The notes beneath the pieces were generated by a model. The model saw only the letters and a program-made list of their open reading frames with translations, ran no database searches and was not told the DNA's origin. The position numbers and the translations under genes were made by a program. A stretch of DNA of 62,624 nucleotides from an uncultured Oscillibacter sp. (GTDB taxonomy: Bacteria > Bacillota > Clostridia > Oscillospirales > Oscillospiraceae): the NCBI GenBank assembly GCA_910589315.1, contig CAJUTB010000013.1, positions 1 through 62,624 of the forward strand. Direction: 5' to 3'. Below, piece after piece: positions 8,737-17,037 of this stretch (positions are counted from its first letter, which is position 1; each line of letters begins with the position of its first letter).

Positions 8737-9153
8737 TTGGATACGCCGTCATGGAAGTGTATGCAGCCCCTCCGGATTCCGGGAGGCTGGACGGTCTTGT
8801 ATAACAAGCTGGAAGATTTGGAGCCGGAAGAACTGCCGCCGGACGACCGCCGCTGGCTGTTTTCTTTCAATGAGGACATTCTTCATATCTGCAAGACTGC
8901 GGCCCGCAAGCGAAACAAGAAGGTGGAAACTCAGAAACTGATTTTGAACCTGGGCTGGTATCCGGACAGCGATCCGTCCGGCAGTTTCCGGCTGGAAGCC
9001 ATTTTGAACGACGATTGGATAAACCCGCTGCTGACGTTTTCGTCCCGAAGCAAGCAGGAAATTGTGGACACCCTGGAATATTGGCTGTTTCATGAGTTTA
9101 TGCCTCTGTATTTCATTGAGGAAGATATTTTCCGCAGAAACCACCGGAAATGA
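8737..9153 (+). CDS. Conserved hypothetical protein
   Basis: A 138-residue soluble protein starting at TTG 8737 after GCGGAGG. It is rich in charged and aromatic residues with no signal peptide or recognised motif; the pattern LEYWLFHEFMPLYFIEEDIF near the C-terminus is distinctive. It follows the secreted protein gene closely and ends before a strong terminator, so it is the last gene of that short transcription unit. Function unknown. Confidence 0.7.
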   Translation: MDTPSWKCMQPLRIPGGWTVLYNKLEDLEPEELPPDDRRWLFSFNEDILHICKTAARKRNKKVETQKLILNLGWYPDSDPSGSFRLEAILNDDWINPLLTFSSRSKQEIVDTLEYWLFHEFMPLYFIEEDIFRRNHRK

Positions 9154-9171
9154 CCGTCTGCATAACGCCGC

Positions 9172-9206
9172 CCGCCTGCGCATAGGATAGCGCAGGCGGT
9201 TTTTTA
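9172..9206 (+). terminator. Rho-independent terminator
   Basis: A perfect 10-bp stem CCGCCTGCGC/GCGCAGGCGG with an eight-base loop, followed directly by six T. Confidence 0.9.
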
Positions 9207-9228
9207 CACGCAAAGGGGGAGAGCGTCC

Positions 9229-9750
9229 ATGGACAAGTTTCCGCTGTTATTAGACGGTATTCCTTCCGGCGAGCTGACGGCGGAGCGGGAGGCGTTATAT
9301 ACGTGGTTCACAGCCCGCTGCACCCTGCCGGACGACGGCCTGTGGTGCGCCTGGTTAGTCGGAAGCCGGGGCGAATTGCGCCTGGGCATCCTGGAACCCG
9401 AGGGCAAGCGGGGCCGTATCCGCCGCCGGTTCTCCGACCGCATGACCCAGCCCTTGGGGCGGCTTCTGCGGGGGGAGGTGCGTCCGGCAGGCGCGAAGGA
9501 AACGGAGGTCTGGGAACCGGCTCAGGTCCCGGACCGGCTGTTCCACGCCCCCTGGCTGCGCCAGCGTCTGAAAGGCGCACAGGGCGTTTTGACGCGCACG
9601 GCGGGAGGTTTTCGCTACCTTGCCCTGCCGTACGAGCGAAGCAAGCCGTTCCCGCTCACAACGCTCTTTTGTTTCGCCCACATCCGGCCCATCGGAGAAA
9701 AAACGTACGTGGTGTACGGCTTTGACGGCGACGAAAATCCCGTCTTTTGA
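9229..9750 (+). CDS. Conserved hypothetical protein
   Basis: A 173-residue soluble protein with no recognised domain. It starts with MDKFPLLLDGIPSGELT and ends FDGDENPVF. The ATG follows AAGGGGGAGAG, a credible ribosome binding site. It is a single gene between a terminator and the nrdR promoter region. High arginine content and GC-rich codon use match its chromosomal neighbours. Function unknown. Confidence 0.7.
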   Translation: MDKFPLLLDGIPSGELTAEREALYTWFTARCTLPDDGLWCAWLVGSRGELRLGILEPEGKRGRIRRRFSDRMTQPLGRLLRGEVRPAGAKETEVWEPAQVPDRLFHAPWLRQRLKGAQGVLTRTAGGFRYLALPYERSKPFPLTTLFCFAHIRPIGEKTYVVYGFDGDENPVF

Positions 9751-9880
9751 AGCCGGCTTTTCACCGCGTTCCGCACCGTAAAAACCAACCGGCTTCCGCT
9801 TGCAGTCCGGCAAGCCGCGCTGACAAGGCGCATGGTCCGGCATATTTCCTGGAAAAATTCACAAACCGTTCAAATATGTA

Positions 9881-9909
9881 TTTCAAATTGGGACCTTCTG
9901 TGTTATAAT
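9881..9909 (+). promoter_or_regulatory. Probable sigma-A promoter of nrdR
   Basis: A perfect TATAAT (9904-9909) lies 17 bp after TTTCAA (9881-9886). It is the best promoter match in the gap before nrdR and leaves a leader of roughly 80 bases. Confidence 0.55.
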
Positions 9910-9999
9910 AATCACAAGCAACGGGCCGGTATTTTTGCCGTGCCTGCGCCGCTGTACAACAGCCCGCCGGAATACCGGCGAGAGAATGGGAGGTCGCTT

Positions 10000-10461
10000 A
10001 TGAAATGCCCTTATTGCGGTTACCGGGAGAGCAAGGTGGTGGATTCCCGCCCCGCCGAAGAAAACAGCAGTATTCGCCGCCGGAGGGAATGCCTGTCCTG
10101 CTTCCGGCGGTTCACAACCTATGAAACGGTAGAGAGCGTGCCCATCATGGTAATTAAAAAGGATGGAAGCCGCCAGAGCTTTGATCGGGCCAAGGTTCTG
10201 CGGGGAATGATCCGCGCCTGCGAAAAACGCCCGGTGGCTCTGGCAACGCTGGAAAAAATCGCTGCCGAAATTGAGCAGGACCTGCAAAACTCCATGGAAC
10301 GGGAGGTCAGCAGCGAGGCCGTGGGCGAACGGGTCATGGACCGCCTGCGGTCGGTGGACCAGGTGGCCTATGTGCGTTTTGCGTCGGTCTACCGGCAGTT
10401 CAAGGACATTGACACCTTTATGGCGGAACTCAATAAGCTCCTTGCGGAAAGCGCTCTATAA
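10000..10461 (+). CDS. nrdR: Transcriptional repressor NrdR
   Basis: Represses ribonucleotide reductase genes in response to ATP/dATP. The 153-residue protein has the N-terminal zinc ribbon (MKCPYCG and, later, RRRECLSCFRRFTTYE) and an ATP-cone domain (about 48-140, beginning VIKKDGSRQSFDRAKV). Length is typical. ATG 10000 is preceded by GGGAGGTCGCTT; longer upstream extensions in the same frame are not expected in this family. Confidence 0.96.
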   Translation: MKCPYCGYRESKVVDSRPAEENSSIRRRRECLSCFRRFTTYETVESVPIMVIKKDGSRQSFDRAKVLRGMIRACEKRPVALATLEKIAAEIEQDLQNSMEREVSSEAVGERVMDRLRSVDQVAYVRFASVYRQFKDIDTFMAELNKLLAESAL

Positions 10462-10839
10462 GACGTTTCGGATGCTGAACCGCTCCATTTCCGCCAGCAG
10501 CCGCAGTTGTTCCCGGAGTCCGGCCAATTCCACCTGGAACTCGCCGCCCTCCTGAATTCCGGCAAAAGCCGCGCAGCGGCGGTACAGAATTTCGGCCTCG
10601 TCTACTGTGCCGTGTCCGGTGACAATGTGCAGATAGGTCTGATAGTCCGACCAATCCTGATAACTCTCCTGCAAAACCGCCTGAACCGCGGACCAGTTTT
10701 CATCCTGGGCCAGAATTCCGGCCCGCTGAAGCTGGTCCCGCCAGCGGAGGGAGACTGCGGACATAGCCGCGCTGTTCCAAAGGCAGAACGCCAAAACCGC
10801 CGCCAGTACCGCCAGCGGCGGCAAAAACCCCTTTTTCAT
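10456..10839 (-). CDS. DUF4363 family protein
   Basis: A 127-residue protein with one N-terminal membrane segment (LAVLAAVLAFCLWNSA) and an alpha-helical exterior part, WRDQLQRAGILAQDENW onward, as in DUF4363 proteins. It overlaps by four bases with the upstream DUF421 gene and is translationally coupled to it; this pairing of DUF421 and DUF4363 is common in Clostridia. Its 3' end overlaps the 3' end of nrdR on the opposite strand by a few bases. Function unknown. Confidence 0.8.
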   Translation of the reverse strand: MKKGFLPPLAVLAAVLAFCLWNSAAMSAVSLRWRDQLQRAGILAQDENWSAVQAVLQESYQDWSDYQTYLHIVTGHGTVDEAEILYRRCAAFAGIQEGGEFQVELAGLREQLRLLAEMERFSIRNVL

Positions 10840-11534
10840 GCCGTCTCCTCCTTTTTGATGCAGACGATTTGCCCCTGATCATCCTGCGTCAGCAAAAAAA
10901 CCTCTTTCGGAGAGGCAAACCCTTTTCTTTGCAGGGTTTCCGTCAGCCACGCCTCGTCCCGGCGGCAGGCCGCCAGATTTTTGCGCAAAACCCGCCCGTC
11001 ATTGATCAAAACGACCGGGAGGGTGGTTTCGTCGTGCACGTCAACGCCCAGCTGTTCCGCTGTAGGCGGCTGCTGCCGCGCCCAGGGCAGGACGGATAAC
11101 TGGCCTGAATTTTCCAGCACGGCGTATTTAATATCCGCAATGCTGGAATATCCCTGTTCCCGCAGCTCCTCCAAAAGCTCATCCAAGGTGTAGCGGTTTT
11201 CGCGCATGGCGGTCTGTTGAACCACACCCTCCCGAATCAGTACCGAGGGCGTTCCGCACACCAACGCCCGGAAACGCAGGCTGTGCAAAGAGAGCTGACT
11301 AAGCAGCATCGACAATGCCAGAAGCGTCAGAATCGGGATGACTCCGGCCAAAAGCGGAATCCCGAAGTCCTGCATGGGCACGGTAGCCAGGTCGGAGATC
11401 ATCATGGTCAGCACCAGTTCGCTGGGTTCCAGCTCGCCAATCTGCCGCTTGCCCATCAGCCGGAGGCCGATCATAATGAGGAAGTAGAGTATCACGGTGC
11501 GCGCAAAGGCGGTCATCATAGCCGGGTCCTCCAT
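10836..11534 (-). CDS. DUF421 (YetF-like) membrane protein
   Basis: A 232-residue protein with three N-terminal transmembrane segments (about 8-95) containing the family motif GKRQIGELEPSELVLTMMISDLA, followed by a cytoplasmic two-part domain with REGVVQQTAMRENRYTLDELLEELREQG. YetF-type proteins are found widely in endospore formers; some relatives take part in spore germination or stability. The exact role here is not shown. Start ATG 11534; upstream region is AT-poor with no obvious promoter. Confidence 0.9.
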   Translation of the reverse strand: MEDPAMMTAFARTVILYFLIMIGLRLMGKRQIGELEPSELVLTMMISDLATVPMQDFGIPLLAGVIPILTLLALSMLLSQLSLHSLRFRALVCGTPSVLIREGVVQQTAMRENRYTLDELLEELREQGYSSIADIKYAVLENSGQLSVLPWARQQPPTAEQLGVDVHDETTLPVVLINDGRVLRKNLAACRRDEAWLTETLQRKGFASPKEVFLLTQDDQGQIVCIKKEETA

Positions 11535-11659
11535 CGTGGGCGGATTCGCGCCCGTTTACGGCGCGGGATGTACCCGGCGTCAGTATTTGCCGTTTTTCAC
11601 CGCGTTATTCCCTGGGTTTTCCGCCGCCGGTTTTCGGCGGTAAAATTTTTGGGCGGATT

Positions 11660-11690
11660 GTGAAACCTTTTTCGGATTTGAAACGTTTAC
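11660..11690 (+). promoter_or_regulatory. Candidate ECF-type promoter
   Basis: TGAAAC (11660-11665) and a CGT (11683-11685) are 17 bp apart, the pattern of ECF sigma promoters. It lies just before the ECF sigma gene, which suggests autoregulation. This is a motif match only. Confidence 0.4.
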
Positions 11691-11713
11691 ATAATAGAAG
11701 GGAGGCGGGGCCT

Positions 11714-12244
11714 ATGTTTGGCCGCAGGATGGACAGAGACCCAGAACGGGAACGGTTTACCCGGCTGTACCAAGCGAATCACCGGCAGATGTTCCGTCTG
11801 GCGGTGCAGATTCTCGGACCCGGTCCCAAGGCGGAAGACGCCGTACACGACGCGTTTGTAAAACTTATCCGCCATTTTGACCAGCTCTGGGATAAACCGG
11901 AGGACCGTCTCTCCGGCTGGTTAGCCGTGGTGGTGAAAAACGCCGCGCTGGATATTTTGCGGAAAGAACAGCGGGAAACCGGGCTGGACGCCGGGGAATG
12001 GGAGCCCGCCGTTCCGGCGGATGAGGGCGAATTCCATGCGCTGGTGTCGCTGATTCGGGGAATGCCGGAGGATTACCGGCGGGTGTTGGAGCTGCGCTTC
12101 GTGGCGGAGTGGAGCCTTGCGGAAATCGCCCAGGAATTGAATCTGACGGAAGGCGCGGTCAAAACCCGCATTTTCCGGGGACGGAAGCTCTTATTGAAAC
12201 AGCTGCGAAAGGAGGGGTACTTGGATGGACGGGCCTGTATTTGA
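11714..12244 (+). CDS. ECF-type RNA polymerase sigma factor
   Basis: A 176-residue sigma-70 family protein with region 2 (about 20-85, LYQANHRQMFRLAVQIL and VHDAFVKLIRHFD) and region 4 (about 115-165, PEDYRRVLELRFVAEWSLAEIAQELNLTEGAVKTRIFRGRKLL). ATG 11714 follows AGGGAGGCGGGG. The next gene overlaps its 3' end and encodes a membrane protein that is probably its anti-sigma factor. The signal sensed is unknown. Confidence 0.94.
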   Translation: MFGRRMDRDPERERFTRLYQANHRQMFRLAVQILGPGPKAEDAVHDAFVKLIRHFDQLWDKPEDRLSGWLAVVVKNAALDILRKEQRETGLDAGEWEPAVPADEGEFHALVSLIRGMPEDYRRVLELRFVAEWSLAEIAQELNLTEGAVKTRIFRGRKLLLKQLRKEGYLDGRACI

Positions 12245-13292
12245 CGCGATGCTGAAGACAGCGTTGGAAGAAGCCCTTCGGCTGGATGGGGAGGAAGCTC
12301 CGAAAAATGCGAAGCCCTCGGTCCGGCACCGCCGCCAAATGCACCGGATGCTGGCGGACCCCTGGGGCTATGTTCAGCCGGGCGGCGCCGGAAAACGGCG
12401 GAAGCGCCCGGTCCGGTATCTGGCGGTTATCGCGGCGGTTGTGCTGCTGACGGGCACGGCGGCCGGAATTGCCCTGGGGCGGGGCGGGCGGTTTCAGGAG
12501 ATGTTCAACGCCAGCCCCTGGGCGGAGGTCTACGGCGGCGCGGCGGACACCGAACAGCTTTTGGACATGGGCGGAGAGCTGGAGACTACCGTGGTAAACG
12601 CCAACGGCCTGCGCTTTGAGATGCTGGACGCAGTGTCTGACGGACAAATAGCGATGGTTTCCGTGCGTCTGACGGTGCTGGATAAGCCGAACCAGTGGAA
12701 GGTTTACCGTCAAGGCGTTGATTTTGCGGATATCCGCACGGTTTCGGAAGCGGGAGATGAGGTTTACACTTACGGTTGGAGCGTTTCCTCCTGGAAATCG
12801 GAGCCACAGGCGGATTTGAAAGAGGGACAGTTCTCCATCCTCTTCACGATCAATGACCCTGCCCTGGAAGAAGGGGGCCGGTATGAAATTCGCTTGAAGG
12901 ACCTTTTGGGGGAAAACCACAAGCCGCTTTTGCCGGGAGAATGGACTTTGGCGGTTACGCTGCGTCCTGCGAAGGTGCTGGAACTGCACCCGGAACTGGT
13001 TCTGCCGCTGAACGGCGCGGACTGGAGTCTGGAACGCCTGACGGTATCGCCTCTGGCGATGACGATGGACCTCCTCCGTCTGAACGGAACCTGGAACCAT
13101 GACTGGGACTTTCTGGACACCATTCTTGTCCGCCTGCAAGACGGGCGCACGATCAAAGATTGTACCATGGGCGCGTCCGGCAGTGACTCGGAAATTTGCC
13201 TGACCCTGGAATTTCAGATGCCGGTGGATGTGCCGCAGATTGAAAGCGTGTCCATTGGCGGCGAGGAAATTCCGCTGAAGCCGGAAGCATAA
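12225..13292 (+). CDS. Membrane protein, probable anti-sigma factor (DUF4179-like)
   Basis: A 355-residue protein with a cytoplasmic N-terminal part of about 65 residues, one transmembrane segment (YLAVIAAVVLLTGTAAGIAL, about 66-85) and a large external domain. This layout and the 20-bp overlap with the ECF sigma gene point to a cognate anti-sigma factor. The external part has the style of DUF4179 proteins (FEMLDAVSDGQIAMVSVRL and later strands). Binding to the sigma factor is inferred from operon structure. Confidence 0.75.
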   Translation: MDGPVFDAMLKTALEEALRLDGEEAPKNAKPSVRHRRQMHRMLADPWGYVQPGGAGKRRKRPVRYLAVIAAVVLLTGTAAGIALGRGGRFQEMFNASPWAEVYGGAADTEQLLDMGGELETTVVNANGLRFEMLDAVSDGQIAMVSVRLTVLDKPNQWKVYRQGVDFADIRTVSEAGDEVYTYGWSVSSWKSEPQADLKEGQFSILFTINDPALEEGGRYEIRLKDLLGENHKPLLPGEWTLAVTLRPAKVLELHPELVLPLNGADWSLERLTVSPLAMTMDLLRLNGTWNHDWDFLDTILVRLQDGRTIKDCTMGASGSDSEICLTLEFQMPVDVPQIESVSIGGEEIPLKPEA

Positions 13293-13496
13293 AACAGCAG
13301 GGCCCCGCCATTGGGCGGCCCGCTATCAGGAAGCCTGACACCCGTTGAGAAGAAGCGGCTTTTCAGCGGGTGTTTCTTTATAAAGATTCTGCCGGTGAAT
13401 TCCCCATTTTCCGAAAGGACGCTGCTATGTTAATTTGCGTTGCTTGCCGCAACGGGGTTTCCTCTGTATAATAGCCGTGAAAGGAGGGCATTCCTG

Positions 13497-14006
13497 ATGC
13501 TGAATGAAAACATTAAAATGCTCAGAAAATCCAAAGGACTTTCGCAAGAGGAACTTGCAATCAAGCTGAATGTGGTGAGGCAGACGGTCTCCAAATGGGA
13601 ACAAGGTTTGTCGGTTCCAGATGCCGGTATGCTGATTTCCATATCAGAGGTATTTGAAACGCCTGTAAGCACATTGCTTGGGGAAACCCTTGTCGAGACA
13701 AAAACGGATGATTTAAGAGGAATTTCCGAAAAACTTGAGGTCATAAACCTGCAGCTTGCACGCAGAAAAGCAGGGAGAGAAAAAACGATCCATTGGCTTT
13801 TCATCTTATTGTATACGGTTACAGCGGTTATTTTTGCAGTCCTGACTGTGTTAAACAGTCCTTACTTGCTCTGGGATTACAGCCACCCTGAAACCACAGT
13901 GATCGGAGTCGCGTTTCACGCATTTGAGTGGTTGTTCGTTCGGGTCGCGCCGCTTGTTTTGATCGGATCGATTGTTGGGGTTTGTCTAACACGGAAGAAG
14001 GTGTGA
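13497..14006 (+). CDS. XRE-family regulator with C-terminal membrane segments
   Basis: A 169-residue protein. Residues 5-60 form an XRE helix-turn-helix (LRKSKGLSQEELAIKLNVVRQTVSKWEQG). Two hydrophobic stretches follow (about 100-120 and 137-160), so the DNA-binding domain is probably tethered to the membrane. ATG 13497 is preceded by AAAGGAGG. Its codon use is more AT-rich than its neighbours, which hints at a separate origin. Target genes are unknown. Confidence 0.87.
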   Translation: MLNENIKMLRKSKGLSQEELAIKLNVVRQTVSKWEQGLSVPDAGMLISISEVFETPVSTLLGETLVETKTDDLRGISEKLEVINLQLARRKAGREKTIHWLFILLYTVTAVIFAVLTVLNSPYLLWDYSHPETTVIGVAFHAFEWLFVRVAPLVLIGSIVGVCLTRKKV

Positions 14007-14050
14007 AACTGCCAGCTTTTTCAGTGTCATAGTGGAGTTGCAGTATAAAA

Positions 14051-14095
14051 GAGGACAAGGCAGGCCGCTGCGGTCTGTCTTGTCCTCAATTTCTG
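14051..14095. terminator. Terminator between convergent genes
   Basis: GAGGACAAGGCAG (14051-14063) pairs with CTGTCTTGTCCTC (14075-14087) with one wobble pair. It separates the XRE gene from the leftward DUF4261-like gene and could act in both directions. Confidence 0.65.
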
Positions 14096-14136
14096 TATGG
14101 AGGCTTATCCTTAGAGAGAGCCCTTTTCCGAGCCAG

Positions 14137-15009
14137 TCAGTCGCTTTCAACGATAAACAGCGCGCCTTGCAGTTCCTTGAATGTGGAGGTTTTGCCCGGC
14201 GTAAATTGGATTGTATCCGTATTTTTGTAGAGATCCCGCCCGGTAATCTGAAAAACGGACAACAGGTACAGCCTTTGACAGATCTCCGCAAACTCCGCAG
14301 AAGGACTCAAAAACCACAGCTCCAAAAGCCCGAATTGCCGCAGTCCCCAGGTGCCCGTCATAAAAATATCCCCCGCTGAAATTGCGGTCGGGCCGTCTGC
14401 GCCCGGTATCACAGCGGCATTGCCTTTCCGCCCCTGGCGGATGGAAACCCAGAGCGGCGCGGGGAAGTAGGCGGGGTCGTTCCGGTTTTCCTCTAAAATT
14501 GCGGCGTGTTTCAAGTAAAAGCTCCGGCTGATCAGCAGTTCGGCCGAGTTGGCGTAAACGCCCAAAGCCCCTTCCTGTTCCATCAAAAAACCGGCGAGAC
14601 GGGAAAACACGCGGCAAACCTGCCGTTTTGCGTCCAAGGTCTGTCCGCCGCCCTTTTGGGCCAGAACGAGGAAGGCTTGATTTCTCTGCATTTCAGCCAG
14701 TTCCGTCTCGGAACAACATCCAGAGGACACGAACAAATCGCCGGACTTCGCCGGGTAAGGCATGGGCAGGACGCTGCACCAGAATTCCAGTCCCTCCACA
14801 TCCAGCAGCAGAGCCGGGACCTTGGGATGGCTGTTGTCCAGCGAACGCACGGCGTCCGCGCCGAACCGCTTCCGTATGGACTCCGCCAGCGCGTCCGCAG
14901 GCGGCGGAGCGGCAAAAAGCAGAATCGCCATGGTGTCCGCCTCCGGCGGAGAGGGGTAAGATGGGGCAGGTTCTTCTTTTTTCTTCTTGAACCGGTCGAA
15001 AAAGCGCAT
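14137..15009 (-). CDS. DUF4261-like protein
   Basis: A 290-residue cytosolic protein. After a charged N-terminus (MRFFDRFKKKKEEP) it has a two-lobed alpha/beta layout with AILLFAAPPPADALAESIRKRFG and VYANSAELLISRSFYLKHA, in the style of DUF4261 proteins. ATG 15009 is preceded by AAAGGAGAG. It is followed on the chromosome by nothing else on the same strand before the convergent terminator. The family role is not known. Confidence 0.6.
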   Translation of the reverse strand: MRFFDRFKKKKEEPAPSYPSPPEADTMAILLFAAPPPADALAESIRKRFGADAVRSLDNSHPKVPALLLDVEGLEFWCSVLPMPYPAKSGDLFVSSGCCSETELAEMQRNQAFLVLAQKGGGQTLDAKRQVCRVFSRLAGFLMEQEGALGVYANSAELLISRSFYLKHAAILEENRNDPAYFPAPLWVSIRQGRKGNAAVIPGADGPTAISAGDIFMTGTWGLRQFGLLELWFLSPSAEFAEICQRLYLLSVFQITGRDLYKNTDTIQFTPGKTSTFKELQGALFIVESD

Positions 15010-15038
15010 GTTGTTCTCTCCTTTTTTAATTTGAACGG

Positions 15039-15572
15039 TCATGCTCTCCGCTCGTAAATCAATTCAACAATTCCGTTGGATTCCTGGACTGAAGCAAGTT
15101 TCAGCTTCCGCTCGCGTTCCAGCATTTCAAAGAGCCGGATGCCAGTTCCCAAAAGGGTCGGAATGATCGAGATGTGAAACCGGTCAATCCAATCCCTTGC
15201 CAGAAGGGGCTGTACGGTTTTTGCCCCGCCGCAGATCCAAATATCTTTACCCGGCTCCTGCCGGAGCTGTTTGATCAGCTGGTCCGGTTCTGTGTTCACG
15301 AAAAAAATACCGTCCAGCGAGGAGAGGGGGCGGTGTGTAATCACATAGCTTTTCAAATTGCTATACACCCAGTTTGACGGGGAAAGCTGGGTGACAATTT
15401 GATGATATGTGTTCCAGCCCATCACGACGGTATCAACATCCCTTACGAACGATCCGTAAAAGTCCGCGGTCTCCGCGGTATGGTCTTGTCCTTCCAGCCA
15501 GCCGACGCCGCCAGCCTGGTCGGCTATATAGCCGTCGAGACTCATTGCTATAAACAAAACAGTCCTGCGCAT
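15039..15572 (-). CDS. Dihydrofolate reductase family protein (RibD C-terminal type)
   Basis: The 177-residue protein matches the RibD-C/YwjB-like reductases: MRRTVLFIAMSLDGYIADQ at the start, VDTVVMGWNTYHQI in the middle, and DIWICGGAKTVQPLL near the nucleotide-binding site. Such proteins bind NADPH, but the substrate of this branch is usually unknown; it is not the folate enzyme FolA. ATG 15572 is preceded by AGGAGGAACC. It lies directly upstream of the DUF4261-like gene on the same strand. Confidence 0.88.
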   Translation of the reverse strand: MRRTVLFIAMSLDGYIADQAGGVGWLEGQDHTAETADFYGSFVRDVDTVVMGWNTYHQIVTQLSPSNWVYSNLKSYVITHRPLSSLDGIFFVNTEPDQLIKQLRQEPGKDIWICGGAKTVQPLLARDWIDRFHISIIPTLLGTGIRLFEMLERERKLKLASVQESNGIVELIYERRA

Positions 15573-15674
15573 CTGGTTCCTCCTAAATCTACGGTTATTC
15601 TGCCGCACATTATAGCATTTTACGTTGATTGTTTCAAGGCCGCCGTTCTGCATAAAACTTTTGAAAATTCCCTC

Positions 15675-15705
15675 TTGACTCTCACCCCCCGTAAGGGCTT
15701 ATTCT
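15675..15705 (+). promoter_or_regulatory. MerR-type promoter with 19-bp spacer
   Basis: TTGACT (15675-15680) and TATTCT (15700-15705) are 19 bp apart. The spacer carries a dyad, CCC-rich on the left and GGG on the right (ACCCCCCGTAAGGGCT). Long-spacer promoters with a central dyad are the hallmark of MerR-family activation, so this gene probably activates itself. Confidence 0.6.
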
Positions 15706-15746
15706 GTATCTGGGCCTAAACATCACAACGTTGTGGAGGAACACAC

Positions 15747-16565
15747 ATGCTGAAGATCGGAGAATTTTCCAAACTGTCTAGGGTTAGCATCCGCCTGCTG
15801 CGGCACTACGACGAAGCGGGGCTTTTAGCTCCTGCTTCCACCGACCCGTTTACCGGCTACCGCTATTACAGCGAAGCCCAGTTGCCAATAGCAAACCGAA
15901 TTACCTCCTTAAAGGAGATGGGCTTTACACACGCTGTTATATCAGAGATTTTGCGATGCTATGACGATCCAGCGGCTCTGGAGCGGTGGCTTTTGCTCCG
16001 GCGCACGGAGGCGGAAGCGGCGGCCGAGGAGGCCGCACGGCGTCTGCGGCTTTTAGACACGGCAATTGAACGGCTTAGAAAGGACGAAGTGAATATGAAA
16101 TACGATGTAACGGTAAAAACCATTCCCGCGCGGCACGTTGCCAGCGTCCGGCAGATCATTCCCAGCTACGATCACGAAGGCTATCTGTGGGGTATCTTTT
16201 GTGAGGAAACCGCCCGCATGAACATCCAGGACGGCGACCCAGTTCTCTGCATGGCCTTGTTCCACGACGGTGAGTATAAGGAGGCGGGCGTGGATGTTGA
16301 AATCCAGAAAACCGTCCTGGGGACATATCCGGATACGGAACACGTGAAGTTCAAAACGGCCCCGGCGGTGCAGGTGGCTTCTGCAACTTTTCAAGGGAGC
16401 TACGATAAAATCAGCGAGGCAAACGAGGCCGTTGCCGCGTGGGTGGAGGACAACGGCTGGACCTTCGACGGTACGGCGTTCCTCATCTACCACGTCAGTC
16501 CCCACGAAACCAAAAATTCTGATGAATTTGTCACAGAAGTCTGCTATCCGGTAAAACGGAAATAA
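15747..16565 (+). CDS. MerR-family regulator with GyrI-like ligand-binding domain
   Basis: A 272-residue regulator. Residues 1-70 form the MerR winged helix (LKIGEFSKLSRVSIRLLRHYDEAGLL), followed by a coiled-coil dimerisation helix (about 75-110) and a C-terminal GyrI-like/SOUL effector domain (about 118-270, beginning YDVTVKTIPARHVASVRQ). The architecture is that of BmrR-type multidrug sensors. No transporter gene is adjacent, so the target is unclear apart from its own promoter, which has the 19-bp spacer. Confidence 0.92.
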   Translation: MLKIGEFSKLSRVSIRLLRHYDEAGLLAPASTDPFTGYRYYSEAQLPIANRITSLKEMGFTHAVISEILRCYDDPAALERWLLLRRTEAEAAAEEAARRLRLLDTAIERLRKDEVNMKYDVTVKTIPARHVASVRQIIPSYDHEGYLWGIFCEETARMNIQDGDPVLCMALFHDGEYKEAGVDVEIQKTVLGTYPDTEHVKFKTAPAVQVASATFQGSYDKISEANEAVAAWVEDNGWTFDGTAFLIYHVSPHETKNSDEFVTEVCYPVKRK

Positions 16566-16574
16566 AAGGCGGAA

Positions 16575-16606
16575 ATGGACGGGTTTGAGTACCCGTCCAT
16601 TTTTTG
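16575..16606 (+). terminator. Terminator after the MerR gene
   Basis: The perfect 10-bp stem ATGGACGGGT/ACCCGTCCAT with a six-base loop is followed by TTTTT. Confidence 0.9.
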
Positions 16607-16607
16607 C

Positions 16608-16636
16608 TTGACATATATCGGCATTCGATATATAAT
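16608..16636 (+). promoter_or_regulatory. padR promoter with embedded operator dyad
   Basis: TTGACA (16608-16613) and TATAAT (16631-16636) are perfect consensus boxes with 17-bp spacing. The inverted repeat ATATATCG-GCATT-CGATATAT (16613-16633) fills the spacer and touches both boxes, an ideal place for repression by the PadR protein encoded downstream. Confidence 0.75.
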
Positions 16637-16689
16637 TCCAAATAGAATAAATTGATTATCTATATATATTCATTCATGGAGGTTGACGT

Positions 16690-17037
16690 ATGGAACTGGA
16701 TAAAGGCTTGATCAGCGGCAGTGTTGCGCTGCTGGTTATGAAGCTGCTGGAGGACCAAGACCTGTACGGCTATCAAATGATCGAGGAACTCCGGCGGCGG
16801 AGCGACGACGCCTTCCGTCTCCGGGCCGGAACGCTATACCCGCTGCTGCACAGCCTGGAGGAGAAGGGATGCGTTACCGCCTATGAGCGAACGGCGGAAA
16901 ATGGCAAAAACCGCCGCTATTACCATCTTACCAAGCAGGGCCGCGGCGTTCTAGCAGAGAAGGAAGCGGCTTGGAACACCTATGCGCAGGCCATGGGACG
17001 GGTTTTGAAAGGGGGGGCTTGCCTTGCAGGAGCGTGA
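16690..17037 (+). CDS. PadR-family transcriptional regulator
   Basis: A 115-residue winged-helix protein with the PadR signature: GSVALLVMKLLEDQDLYGYQMIEELRRRSDDAFRLRAGTLYPLLHSLEEKG, then GKNRRYYHLTKQGRGVLAEKEAAW. ATG 16690 follows GGAGGTTGACGT. It overlaps the next gene, a membrane protein with an N-terminal prefix domain commonly paired with PadR regulators, so the two are co-transcribed and probably co-regulated by the dyad in the promoter. Confidence 0.95.
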   Translation: MELDKGLISGSVALLVMKLLEDQDLYGYQMIEELRRRSDDAFRLRAGTLYPLLHSLEEKGCVTAYERTAENGKNRRYYHLTKQGRGVLAEKEAAWNTYAQAMGRVLKGGACLAGA

